Shown: positions 32,362 to 40,636 of the stretch, piece by piece | How positions within the stretch are numbered: the stretch's first letter is position 1 | How the letters are laid out: every line of letters starts with the position of its first letter | Origin: Collinsella sp. TM10-22 | GTDB lineage: Bacteria > Actinomycetota > Coriobacteriia > Coriobacteriales > Coriobacteriaceae | Reading direction: 5' to 3' | DNA: 64,000 nucleotides | Assembly: GCF_003466125.1 (NCBI RefSeq) | Contig: NZ_QSOC01000005.1 | Coordinates: 29,030 to 93,029, forward strand | Translations under genes and position numbers: made by a program | Notes under the pieces: generated by a model | What the model saw: only the letters and a program-made list of their open reading frames with translations | What the model was told of the DNA's origin: nothing | Databases searched by the model: none

Positions 32362-33096
32362 ATGAACATGCTGGTCGTAGATGATGAGGCTGATATCGCA
32401 AATATGCTCGCGGAGTTTTTCCGCATGGAGGGCTACGAGGTTTCGGTTGCCCATGACGGGCCGTCGGCCCTGGCGGCGGCTTCTTCTGGCCCCGCCCCCG
32501 ATATCATGCTGCTCGATGTAAACATGCCGGGGATGGACGGCTTCGAGGTCTGCCGCCGCGTGCGGAAACATGTGAGCTGCCCGATCATCTTTCTAACGGC
32601 GCGCGTTGAGGATATGGACCAGCTTGATGGTTTTGCGGCGGGCGCCGATGACTACGTGCTCAAGCCTTTTTCTCTCGAGGTTCTGGGTCGTCGCGTGGCG
32701 GCGCACATGGCGCGCGAGGGAAGGACTCGCGATCGGCAAAGTGACGGCGCCGTCCGCTTTTTTGGCGAGATGACCATCGATTACGCTCAACGCATCGTTG
32801 AGGTTCACGGTGCGGGTGGTAATCGGGATTCGTCCGCCGGGGGCGATTCGAACGCGGTGACCGTCGACTTGACCAAGCTCGAGTTCGACATCATCGCCCT
32901 GTTGAGCAAGCGCCCTGGCCAGGTGTTTGACCGCGATGTGATTTACGAGCGCGTGTGGGGATGGGACGCCGCGGGTGACCCGTCGCAGGTGCGCGAGCAC
33001 ATTCGCCGCATTCGCAACAAGTTTACGTCGGCGGGGATCGCGGACGATCCGATCGCAACGGTATGGGGCGTGGGCTACAAGTGGGTGGCAAAGTGA
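32362..33096 (+). CDS. OmpR/VanR-type response regulator
   Basis: 244-residue two-component response regulator. Receiver domain 1-115 with D7/D8 acidic pocket, phospho-acceptor D52 (MLLDVNMPGMDG), T in FLTAR and K in VLKPF. Winged-helix output domain 150-244 (KLEFDIIALLSKRPGQVFDR, RIRNK). Between them is a Gly/Ser-rich linker (HGAGGNRDSSAGGDSN). The stop overlaps the start of the histidine kinase (GTGA), so the two are translationally coupled. Likely target: the VTT-domain gene at 35063, whose promoter has direct-repeat boxes. Confidence 0.93.
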   Translation: MNMLVVDDEADIANMLAEFFRMEGYEVSVAHDGPSALAAASSGPAPDIMLLDVNMPGMDGFEVCRRVRKHVSCPIIFLTARVEDMDQLDGFAAGADDYVLKPFSLEVLGRRVAAHMAREGRTRDRQSDGAVRFFGEMTIDYAQRIVEVHGAGGNRDSSAGGDSNAVTVDLTKLEFDIIALLSKRPGQVFDRDVIYERVWGWDAAGDPSQVREHIRRIRNKFTSAGIADDPIATVWGVGYKWVAK

Positions 33097-34880
33097 CAGG
33101 TTTTGGTAAGGGCCCACGCGGGCGCCATGCGCCTCACGAAGACGGCCGAGTTGTCGCTTGCGAGGACGGTTGTCGGGACAATGGCGGTTCTGTCCGCAGG
33201 CGCGACCGCCGCGCAGCTCGCCGCGCCGAGCGACGCGCGGCCCGCGAGCTTGAGCGCGAACAGCTGAAACGTCTGCCGCGAAAAGAGCGCCTGCGTACCT
33301 GGTGGAGCCTGCGGCCGTTGGGCGTGATCTTCACGGCGTATCTGGTCGCCTATCTTGTTGTGGCCACGGTGCTTGCGCTGAGTGCCATCGAGGTGCTCGC
33401 GGCTTGGAATAATGGATATTACGAACTTGAGGTGACGCTCGATAACGGTTTGACCGAGCACGGCGTGATCGATTCGGGCCCATACATCTACGACCCCACC
33501 TCTCAGCAGCTGCTTCCCGCATCCGAGCTCAACTTGCCAGGCGATGGGCCGTACGCGGTCTTCATTGCGACGGGCGATTGGGGGACTGGTAGCGATTACG
33601 TGCCGGAGGGCGGGCGCACCATCAGCACGCTGTACGCGACCGTCGACATGGTTCGTAGCGGCCAGGTGCACCTCTACGACTGGGGGCTCAATTACAACGA
33701 GGGTTATCCGCAGGAGGAGATCCTCGAGGTGAACAGCACGATTCCGGCGGAGAACCTCGCCCGCTATGACGCGTTGAGCCGCGCGGGCCGCGCGCAGAGC
33801 GTGGAGCTGTTTGAAAACATGACGGGAGCCGATCTTGAGGAGACGTTTGGCGAAGGGCTCGTCTCGAACACTGCCTATTATGCGGCTTCACCGCCTCCCG
33901 ATGGTCCGATGCCTTGGGTCCTCACGCTTGCGACGGGGCTTGTGCCCGTTTTGGCGTACGGCGGCCTGGGTTGGCTCACGTTCAAGCACTTCTACCGCGT
34001 TCACATCGCCGGGCCCTTGGGGGAGCTGGCGAGCGCCGCGGGGCGCATCGCCGGTCAGGATTTGGATTTCTCGATCGAGCGCGTGCGGGGCAAAGAACTT
34101 GGTCGCCTGTCCGAGACGCTGGAGAATATGAGGGCGTCGCTGCTCGATGCCCAGCGCGAGCTGTGGCGCACCGCCGAAGGGCGGCGTCAGCTCAATGCGG
34201 CGTTTGCGCACGACCTCCGAACGCCGATCACGGTGCTCAAGGGGACGGTCGAGATGGCGCAGATGCGCCTGCGTCGCGGCGATGAGCTCGATGTTGGTTC
34301 GTTGGATGCCCTGTCGGCCCAGGTGGTGCGTTTGGAGCGGTACGCAACGGAGATGGGAGGGCTGAGCAAGCTCGAAGATCGACCTGTAGACCGCAAGCCG
34401 CTGACGCCGCGGTCCCTTGTGGATGAGCTCGAGTCGCATGCGAACGAGGTTGTTGCGGCGCGCGGGGAAGGGCTCGCGTTGAGGGTTGCAATCGACGAGG
34501 GTGAAGATGGCGCCCGCGCCGACATGACCCACATCGATCTACCCCTGGTCGAAGAGGTTCTCGACAACCTCTTGAGCAATGCGTGCGGCCATGCGAAGGG
34601 CGTCATCGAGGTTGAGATTTCTGTTCGCGAGGGCAGGTTGGCTCTGAGCGTTGCCGATGATGGTCCGGGCTTTACGCCCGAAGCCCTGCGGCGCGGGTGC
34701 GATCCGTTCTTTAGCGAGAACAAATCTGCCGAGCATTTTGGGCTGGGCTTGAATGTGTCGAGCATTTTGTGCGGTTTACACGGGGGAGCGCTTGAGTTAG
34801 GGAATGGTTCGACCGGCGGGGCACGTGTGACGGCGACGTTTAGCACGGGCGGCGATGGGGACGAAACGGGGGAGTTGTGA
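33093..34880 (+). CDS. Sensor histidine kinase (VanS-like)
   Basis: 595-residue membrane sensor kinase. A basic, Arg-rich cytosolic N-terminal tail of ~75 residues (RRRDRRAARRAERRAARELE) is unusual. TM1 at ~76-100, an extracellular sensor of ~170 residues, TM2 at ~273-295, HAMP, HisKA with phospho-His H373 (AFAHDLRTPI), N-box DNLLSNAC, G1 DDGPGF, and GLGLNV. GTG 33093 overlaps the response-regulator stop. The frame extends 10 codons further upstream inside the regulator gene. The signal is unknown; envelope stress is plausible given the regulated-looking neighbour. Confidence 0.92.
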   Translation: MTGFGKGPRGRHAPHEDGRVVACEDGCRDNGGSVRRRDRRAARRAERRAARELEREQLKRLPRKERLRTWWSLRPLGVIFTAYLVAYLVVATVLALSAIEVLAAWNNGYYELEVTLDNGLTEHGVIDSGPYIYDPTSQQLLPASELNLPGDGPYAVFIATGDWGTGSDYVPEGGRTISTLYATVDMVRSGQVHLYDWGLNYNEGYPQEEILEVNSTIPAENLARYDALSRAGRAQSVELFENMTGADLEETFGEGLVSNTAYYAASPPPDGPMPWVLTLATGLVPVLAYGGLGWLTFKHFYRVHIAGPLGELASAAGRIAGQDLDFSIERVRGKELGRLSETLENMRASLLDAQRELWRTAEGRRQLNAAFAHDLRTPITVLKGTVEMAQMRLRRGDELDVGSLDALSAQVVRLERYATEMGGLSKLEDRPVDRKPLTPRSLVDELESHANEVVAARGEGLALRVAIDEGEDGARADMTHIDLPLVEEVLDNLLSNACGHAKGVIEVEISVREGRLALSVADDGPGFTPEALRRGCDPFFSENKSAEHFGLGLNVSSILCGLHGGALELGNGSTGGARVTATFSTGGDGDETGEL

Positions 34881-34945
34881 CGAGGGCGCGCGCTGCGCGG
34901 GCGTCGCCGGGCTCATCGAGCCGTCGGCGAACCAGTTACCTGCTA

Positions 34946-34982
34946 TTACCTTAAGAATGGCTTACCTTAACGTAAGGCTTAC
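34946..34982 (+). promoter_or_regulatory. Direct-repeat box upstream of the VTT gene
   Basis: TTACCTTAAG (34946) and TTACCTTAAC (34962) are repeated 16 bp apart; the second overlaps the palindrome CCTTAACGTAAGG (34965-34977) and GGCTTAC recurs at 34959 and 34976. OmpR-family regulators bind such direct repeats, and the two-component genes end 65 nt upstream. Confidence 0.55.
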
Positions 34983-35062
34983 TGAATTGTCATTGCTGGT
35001 AGACAAAACATAGACACCAAGTTGCGAAACTGTCCTTGTCAGGTACACAAGGAGGTAACGCG

Positions 35063-35968
35063 ATGATGAGGATGCAGCCCGAAGCCGAAGGGTATTCCGG
35101 TCAGGTTTCTTGCGGGGGCGCCGCTCGCCGTCTTGACGTAAGCGCCTTGAGCGAGCTTCGCAATCGAGTCGCGGGCGCTCATGACGCGCTGGACGACGCC
35201 TCTTCTGCCGGCGCGCGGACCGCAAACGCCCCCTCATTCGCGACCGCTGCGGCAATGTCGGCCGAGGCCGTCGCAGAGGACGATGGTCTCGATGCCCGCC
35301 GTCGAATCCTGCGCCGTCGCGTGCTTTTGGCGCTTGCAGCCTCGGTCGCGATCCTCGCGACTGCATGCTGGGAATACCTTCCGGGGATCTTGGCATGGCT
35401 TGCAGACCCTCAGGCGGTTCGGTCGTTCGTCGCCGACCACAGCGTGATAAGTCGTCTCGTCATGCTTGGAATCAACGTCACTCAGATCTTCTTGGCCTTT
35501 TTGCCCGGCGAGCCTGTGGAGCTGGCGAGTGGTTACGCGTTTGGCTTCTGGGAGGGGACGGCGCTGTGTCTCGTCGCCTCGGGGCTGGCGACGTCGGCGA
35601 TTTATTGGGCGACGCGTCGATGGGGCTGGAGCCTGGTTGGCCTCTTCTTCGACCGCAGCCTTCTCGACCGGTTTTCGTGGCTCAATAATGCGAAGCGACT
35701 CGAGCTGGTCATGCTGGTGATTTTCTTGATCCCGGGAACCCCGAAGGACTTCTTGACGTATTTCGCCGGCCTCACCAAGATGCGCTGCGCCCCCGTGGTG
35801 CTCATCGCAACGTTTGGGCGCATTCCCTCCATTGTGACTTCGACGGCCGCGGCATCCGCTGCGGGCAGCGGAAACTGGTTGGTGGTTGGTGTCGTCGCTG
35901 CCGTGTCACTGCTGTGCGTGGCGTTGGGCGGCTTGCTGTATCGTCGCCTGTGTGCCAAGGCGAACTGA
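35063..35968 (+). CDS. VTT-domain (DedA/TVP38-type) membrane protein
   Basis: 301-residue membrane protein with a ~85-residue cytosolic N-terminal tail and the VTT (SNARE-associated, DedA-like) core: LPGEPVELASGYAFGFWEG near residue 148, ATSAIYWATRR, and LVIFLIPGTPKDFLTYFAG near 230. DedA/TVP38 proteins scramble or flip polyprenyl phosphates or other lipids. AAGGAGG lies 7 nt before ATG 35063. The gene follows the two-component pair after 182 nt carrying a direct-repeat box, so it is the likely regulated target. Close relative of TVP38 rather than undecaprenyl-P translocase UptA, as judged by the PGTPKDxxTY motif. Confidence 0.87.
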   Translation: MMRMQPEAEGYSGQVSCGGAARRLDVSALSELRNRVAGAHDALDDASSAGARTANAPSFATAAAMSAEAVAEDDGLDARRRILRRRVLLALAASVAILATACWEYLPGILAWLADPQAVRSFVADHSVISRLVMLGINVTQIFLAFLPGEPVELASGYAFGFWEGTALCLVASGLATSAIYWATRRWGWSLVGLFFDRSLLDRFSWLNNAKRLELVMLVIFLIPGTPKDFLTYFAGLTKMRCAPVVLIATFGRIPSIVTSTAAASAAGSGNWLVVGVVAAVSLLCVALGGLLYRRLCAKAN

Positions 35969-36044
35969 GGCGGCCGACGAGGATGTACGGCGGCTGATGG
36001 GCCTTTTGCGGCCACATCGGACCGCCGGTCGCCACAGCAATCCA

Positions 36045-36121
36045 AAACCTCCCCAACATGTGCATTCTGAAATCGAAATCTTGCGGAAACGCGAGCAAAA
36101 TGCACATGCTGGGGGAGGTTT
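36045..36121. repeat. Inverted repeat element (family K)
   Basis: AAACCTCCCCAACATGTGCA(TT) at 36045-36066 pairs with 36099-36121, one mismatch and one bulge; loop 32 nt. Between the VTT gene and the pseudogene scar. Confidence 0.82.
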
Positions 36122-36147
36122 CGAGGGTTTACGCGCTTGCGACCCCG

Positions 36148-36366
36148 CTATGCGCTCCGATTGATGAAAAAATCGGCCATGGAGCAGAGCAGGTCAGCGG
36201 CGTTGTGCGAAATGACACCGGCCTCGGCGAGCGCGCGGCTGGTGTCTTGCGCCTCTTGTGCGAGTTTGAGTGCGAGATCACGGCACGCGTCGATGCCGCC
36301 GCCGATCTCGATGAGTTCGACGGCGCGCGCGAGGTCCGCGGGGTCGCTCGTTTTTGCTTCGAGCAG
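36148..36366 (-). pseudogene. Polyprenyl synthetase, C-terminal remnant
   Basis: Reading the minus strand gives LLEAKTSDPADLARAVELIE, then IGGGIDACRDLALKLAQEAQ and ... LCSMADFFINRSA and a TAG at 36150-36148. This is the characteristic last ~70 residues of a trans-isoprenyl diphosphate synthase (GG-x-xxA near the end, helix ending in F-xx-R). The rest of the enzyme (DDxxD motifs) is absent: at about 36366 the frame loses homology and an IS30 transposase end begins on the other strand. The sequence has no stop before the join, so the loss looks recent or the fragment is short by chance. Confidence 0.75.
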
Positions 36367-36626
36367 CCCCCAAGGGCCGCGGCCTCAGGTTCGACCGGCT
36401 GGCCCCGGCGGACCTGTCGTTGGCGATGTCGCACGTGAACTCCGAGCCGCGCGGCGCGCTCGGCTTCGCGACGCCCGCCCGCGCCTTCCGGGCGATGCTC
36501 GGCGGCGACGCGGCGGCGCTGCTGGAGGCGTACGGCATCGAGGACGTGCCCGTCGGCGAGCTCGACCTGACGCCGGGGCTCATCGCGCGGGCGCGCGAGG
36601 AAAGGGGCGATGCCCCGCTGTCCTAG
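36367..36626 (+). mobile_element. IS30-family transposase, C-terminal remnant
   Basis: PKGRGLRFDRLAPADLSLAM, then SHVNSEPRGALGFATPARAF is the conserved C-terminal end of IS30 transposases (PKGTD-x, N-xxPRxxLGxxTP). About 85 residues remain, ending at TAG 36624-36626; the DDE catalytic core is missing upstream. The fragment is very GC-rich compared with flanking genes, consistent with foreign origin. The right end of the element likely lies at about 36750-36800, where a GC-rich hairpin (36761-36792) occurs; the left end is gone. Confidence 0.78.
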
Positions 36627-37068
36627 CCTGAAAGGGAAAAACGGAATAGACGGAACCGACCGTTCGGCTGAGTCTGGGAAGAGGTGCCGGGCGGCGGGCG
36701 GAGCATGGCCACCGGACCCATCGAAACACATCTCCACCGTTCCTTCAACTGGGAAAACGGCGCCCCCGGGCCCCGGGAGGGGCCGCGGGGGCGTTCGGCT
36801 AGGTGCGGGAATGGCCTATTTGCTCAATGTGTTCGGCTGAGATCGGAAATCAACCCTTGCATTGTGGAATTCGGGGGCTTTGTCATATCCATTTCAAAAG
36901 AGCCTGCTGCCGCGATTTGGCTGTCGCATAATGCAAGGCCATTGCGGTACCGAGCTATGGAAAGACGCCTGCGGAATTGTCCTACCGATAAGCGGACAAG
37001 CCTCCGGCTGGTGCCTTCGCCGTGGTAAGGTAAGCCGAATTGTTTCCAGGCTGTTTCGGGGGAGTGGT
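36627..37068. other. Intergenic after the IS30 scar
   Basis: Holds a GC hairpin at 36761-36792 (CGCCCCCG ... CGGGGGCG) that is probably part of the IS right end. From 36841 to 37050 I see no gene, only the ribosome site GGGGGAG at 37058-37064 of the next gene. Confidence 0.45.
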
Positions 37069-38091
37069 ATGAGCAAAGAGTGCGTCGAGCAGGTCGAAGG
37101 CGCAGGAGCTTCGGTGCCGATGACCGATATATCGAACATTGATGTGCCCGAGGGCACCGACGAGCTCAGCCGCAGCACCCGCCGTGCATGGCGCGACCGC
37201 CTGAACAGCGCTTCGACGCGCAAGTTGATCATGGGCGTCTTGGCTACGCTGGTGGGCGGTTCGTTTTGGGGCTTCTCGGGCACCAGCGCGAGTTTTCTGT
37301 TCGATACCTATCACGTCGACACCTTGTGGCTTATGAGCGTGCGTCAGATTCTCGCCGGTCTACTCTTTATGGCCGTGGTTGTTACGCGCGACCGCGAGCG
37401 CCTGATTAAGCTCTGGACCACAGCCGCCGATCGCAAGCAGCTGCTGCTCTTTACCGCCTTTGGCCTGCTGTTCAATCAGTTTTGCTATCTTTCGGCCGTG
37501 CGTCTGACGAACGCCGGAACCGCGACGGTGCTCCAGTGCCTGCAGCTCGTTATCATCATGGGCTACACCTGCGTGACCGATCGCCGCATGCCGCGTACTC
37601 GCGAAGTCATCGGCATCGGTCTGGCTCTGGGTGGCACCTTTTTAATCGCCACCGGTGGCGACCCCACCAGCCTGAATATCTCGCCGCTCGGCCTGATCGC
37701 GGGTCTCATGTGTGCGGTCAGCGCTACATGCATGGCGGTGATTCCCGCCAAGATCCTGCCCGAATACGGCAGCCCCATCGTCACGGGCTCGGCAATGCTC
37801 ACGGCGGGCGTGGTCTCGTGTGTCTTCGTGCAGCCTTGGGCGCATATGCCGGCGCTCGACGCTGCCGGCGTCGAGGCGCTCGCGGTGTTCGTGGTTATCG
37901 GCTCGTTTTTTGCTTACATGCTCTATATGCAGGGCGTTAAGGACATCGGCTCGGTACGTGCGAGCCTCATCGGAACTGTGGAGCCGGTTTCGGCGACCAT
38001 CACCAGCGCCGTTATGCTGGGCACGGTGTTTTTGCCGACCGACCTTATCGGCTTTGCCATGATCATCGTGATGATGTTCCTCACGGTGTAG
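37069..38091 (+). CDS. EamA/DMT-family transporter
   Basis: 340-residue inner-membrane permease with ten hydrophobic segments in two EamA repeats after a ~50-residue cytosolic N-terminus. GGSFWGFSGTSASFLF opens repeat 1; the second repeat has SPLGLIAGLMCAVSATCMAV and IGTVEPVSATITSAV. ATG 37069 has GGGGGAG 5 nt upstream; the open frame begins at 36862 without support. Substrate unknown; family members export amino acids, nucleosides or drugs. It is the second EamA gene in the window and resembles the one at 7526 only in family. Confidence 0.85.
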   Translation: MSKECVEQVEGAGASVPMTDISNIDVPEGTDELSRSTRRAWRDRLNSASTRKLIMGVLATLVGGSFWGFSGTSASFLFDTYHVDTLWLMSVRQILAGLLFMAVVVTRDRERLIKLWTTAADRKQLLLFTAFGLLFNQFCYLSAVRLTNAGTATVLQCLQLVIIMGYTCVTDRRMPRTREVIGIGLALGGTFLIATGGDPTSLNISPLGLIAGLMCAVSATCMAVIPAKILPEYGSPIVTGSAMLTAGVVSCVFVQPWAHMPALDAAGVEALAVFVVIGSFFAYMLYMQGVKDIGSVRASLIGTVEPVSATITSAVMLGTVFLPTDLIGFAMIIVMMFLTV

Positions 38092-38240
38092 CTGGCGCCG
38101 CCGCCAAGACAGAAAAGGTGTTGTGCCACATTTTCGCCAATTGATGTCCGTGTCTGGAGTTTAGCTGTCGATGCCCAAAATGCCATAAACTAGCAACGTT
38201 ATGGACTTTTTCATTGCGACTCAATTGCGAGGATTTCTTT

Positions 38241-40553
38241 ATGGCTGGTAATCACTTTAAGGGCAGCGATAGCGGCCGTCCTGCAGTTCCGCCGCGTCCG
38301 AACGGGGCTGGTAAGGCCGGCACGCCGGGCGGCGCTGGACAGGGCGGTTCTGGTAAGCGCGTGTCCCCGGGCGAGACGGCGATGTTTACCGCTCTGTACG
38401 AGCAGTCTCAAAAGGCAAAAAAGACCGGCCGTGCAAGAGGGAATGTCTTTGCGGGCGGTGCAACCTCCACGTCGCAGCCGAGCGGGGCTCCTTCGGCACC
38501 TGCGAACAACGCAGGTGCTGTCAACGCCGCGAATACCGACGGCAACGTTAATGCCGGCAGGGCCGCCAACAATACTCCCTCTTCCGGTGGCGTGGGGCTT
38601 ACGGGTAACCTTGGCACGATTTACACCGGCGCCTCCGAGACTGGCACGTTCGCCCGCCTGGATGATAGCGGTGTCGAGTTTGCGGGCTCGGGTTCCAAGG
38701 AAGATTATTACGATTTTGGCTTGAACTACGGTGGCGACGCTTCGTCGAGTTCGACCTCTGACGGTCTGGTCCGTCATCGCCATCGCAAGGGCGAGCGCAA
38801 AAAGCGTCACACTGGCGCCATTATTGCCGCTGTAGTCGCGGTGCTTCTCGTTGCGCTTGGCGCAAGCGGCTTTATGCTGCTTAACTCGGCAAAGACCGTA
38901 AAGAGCGAAGCGAAGGAGGCTGTCGAGATCGTCGGTGGCCTTAAGGACAAGGTCACGTCGGGCGATTTTTCGACGCTGCCTGACGACGCGAAGAAGATCG
39001 ATGAGCTCTGCGACAGCATGAAGGCGGAGACCTCGAGCCCGCTGTGGACGGCGGCTTCATTTATCCCGGTGTATGGCAGCGATATCAATGCGGCCCGCAC
39101 CATGATCGACGCCCTGTCCGATGTCTCGAGCAACGCGCTGGTTCCCATGGCCGATAACCTTTCGCAGGCCACGCCCGGCAAGCTGTTCCAGGATGGGACC
39201 ATCAACGTGTCCGCACTGCAGGCGGTCGCCGATTCGCTCTCCGATAGCTCGAAGGTGTTCAAGAGCGTCAACGAGAAGATCCAGGGCATTGGCGATACTC
39301 ATATTTCCCAGGTGACCGAGTTGGTCGATAAGGCCAAGGACGGCTTTGCCACCCTCAACGGCGCGGTTGACGCGGCGGAGAAGGTCGCCCCCGTCCTTCC
39401 CCAGATGCTCGGCGCCAACGGCCAGACGCGCAACTACCTTGTGTACGCCATGAACAACGTCGAGATTCGTGCCTGCGGCGGCTTTGGCGGTTCGCAAGGT
39501 TTGATTTCGGTCACCGACGGCCAGATGTCGATTGGCGAGTTTGTTCCCCGCATTGGACTCAGCGAGGATGAGGCAGTCGAGAGCGTCGACGAAGAGGATG
39601 AGGCGCTGTTCGGCAACCACAGTAACCTGTACAACTCGGGCAATACCTATTCGCCTGATTGGCCCCGCAACTCGCAACGTGTCGCCGCGCTGTGGAAGTC
39701 CCAGTATGGGCAGGACGTTGATGGCGTCGTCGGCATCGATCCTGTGTTCTTGCAGTACCTGCTGGGCCTTGTCGGTAATGTCTCGCTGCCCGATGGTACG
39801 GTCGTCGACGGTACCAACGCGGCGAAGGTTCTCATGCACGATGTGTATTGGAACTATCCGGTCGAGGAATCGGATGGCATCTTTGCGGCTGTTGCCAGCG
39901 CCGCCTTCGACAAGATTCTCGGTGGCATCGGTGATGTCGACGTTACAAAGCTTGTCGGTGCATTCGAGCGCGGTGCCGAAGAGGGCCGTCTGATTGCTTG
40001 GATGAGAAACGATGATGAGCAGAATGCCATCAAAGAGACGGGCATTGACGCTTCGCTGCCCGATCCGGATGATCCGAGTGCCGATCCCGTTGCCGGCGTT
40101 TACTTTAACAACCTGAGCTTCTCCAAGCTCGACTGGTATCTGAACGCCGACACGCAGATTGGCCAGGGCGTCAAGAACGGCGACGACACGTGCTCGTATC
40201 GCATCACCGTTACCCTGACGAACATCATGACGCAGGAGGAGGCAGGCAAGCTGCCCGATTACGTCGCGGCGAGCGCGCCCGATGCCGCGCGCGACGACGA
40301 GCGTCTGAATGTCTCACTGTTTGCCCCGACGGGCGGCAACATTACTGATCTGACCGTCGAGGGCGCCCAGTTTGGTCTTGGCGCCGCTACGTGGCATGGA
40401 ATTCCCTTCTATTCGGGCACCGTTGACCTGCATGCTGGCGAGACGACGACGATCACGTATACGCTGACCACGTCGGCCGAGGCGGGGGACAAGCCGCTTA
40501 CGCTGCGTCAGACTCCTACATGCCAGGCGGCTCGCGACAGCGCGTCGGCGTAG
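38241..40553 (+). CDS. DUF4012 envelope protein
   Basis: 770-residue protein. Residues 1-190 are a low-complexity cytosolic region (Gly/Ala/Asn/Pro-rich, then KGERKKRHTG); one membrane segment lies at ~195-215 (AIIAAVVAVLLVALGASGFM); the extracellular part carries the DUF4012 domain (about 395-560: MNNVEIRACGGFGGSQGLIS, WPRNSQRVAALW, GVVGIDPVFLQYLLGL). DUF4012 proteins occur in actinobacteria and cyanobacteria near exopolysaccharide or cell-wall genes; no biochemical role is established to my knowledge. ATG 38241 is preferred (GAGGAT 8 nt upstream) over ATG 38214. A terminator follows at 40591. Confidence 0.85.
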   Translation: MAGNHFKGSDSGRPAVPPRPNGAGKAGTPGGAGQGGSGKRVSPGETAMFTALYEQSQKAKKTGRARGNVFAGGATSTSQPSGAPSAPANNAGAVNAANTDGNVNAGRAANNTPSSGGVGLTGNLGTIYTGASETGTFARLDDSGVEFAGSGSKEDYYDFGLNYGGDASSSSTSDGLVRHRHRKGERKKRHTGAIIAAVVAVLLVALGASGFMLLNSAKTVKSEAKEAVEIVGGLKDKVTSGDFSTLPDDAKKIDELCDSMKAETSSPLWTAASFIPVYGSDINAARTMIDALSDVSSNALVPMADNLSQATPGKLFQDGTINVSALQAVADSLSDSSKVFKSVNEKIQGIGDTHISQVTELVDKAKDGFATLNGAVDAAEKVAPVLPQMLGANGQTRNYLVYAMNNVEIRACGGFGGSQGLISVTDGQMSIGEFVPRIGLSEDEAVESVDEEDEALFGNHSNLYNSGNTYSPDWPRNSQRVAALWKSQYGQDVDGVVGIDPVFLQYLLGLVGNVSLPDGTVVDGTNAAKVLMHDVYWNYPVEESDGIFAAVASAAFDKILGGIGDVDVTKLVGAFERGAEEGRLIAWMRNDDEQNAIKETGIDASLPDPDDPSADPVAGVYFNNLSFSKLDWYLNADTQIGQGVKNGDDTCSYRITVTLTNIMTQEEAGKLPDYVAASAPDAARDDERLNVSLFAPTGGNITDLTVEGAQFGLGAATWHGIPFYSGTVDLHAGETTTITYTLTTSAEAGDKPLTLRQTPTCQAARDSASA

Positions 40554-40590
40554 GGTTTTTCTGGTAGCGCAGATAATCGAGTACCATTTT

Positions 40591-40623
40591 GGGGCGGACA
40601 GGCAATCTGTCCGCCCCTATTTT
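40591..40623 (+). terminator. Rho-independent terminator after the DUF4012 gene
   Basis: GGGGCGGACAG, loop GCAAT, CTGTCCGCCCC, then TATTTT; 11-bp perfect stem, 14 nt before the glmM start. Confidence 0.88.
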
Positions 40624-40636
40624 GTAAGGAGAGCGC

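Noticed and set aside
36129-36737. 203-codon minus-strand frame over the IS30 scar
   Set aside because: Out of frame with both recognisable fragments and Arg-rich without motifs.
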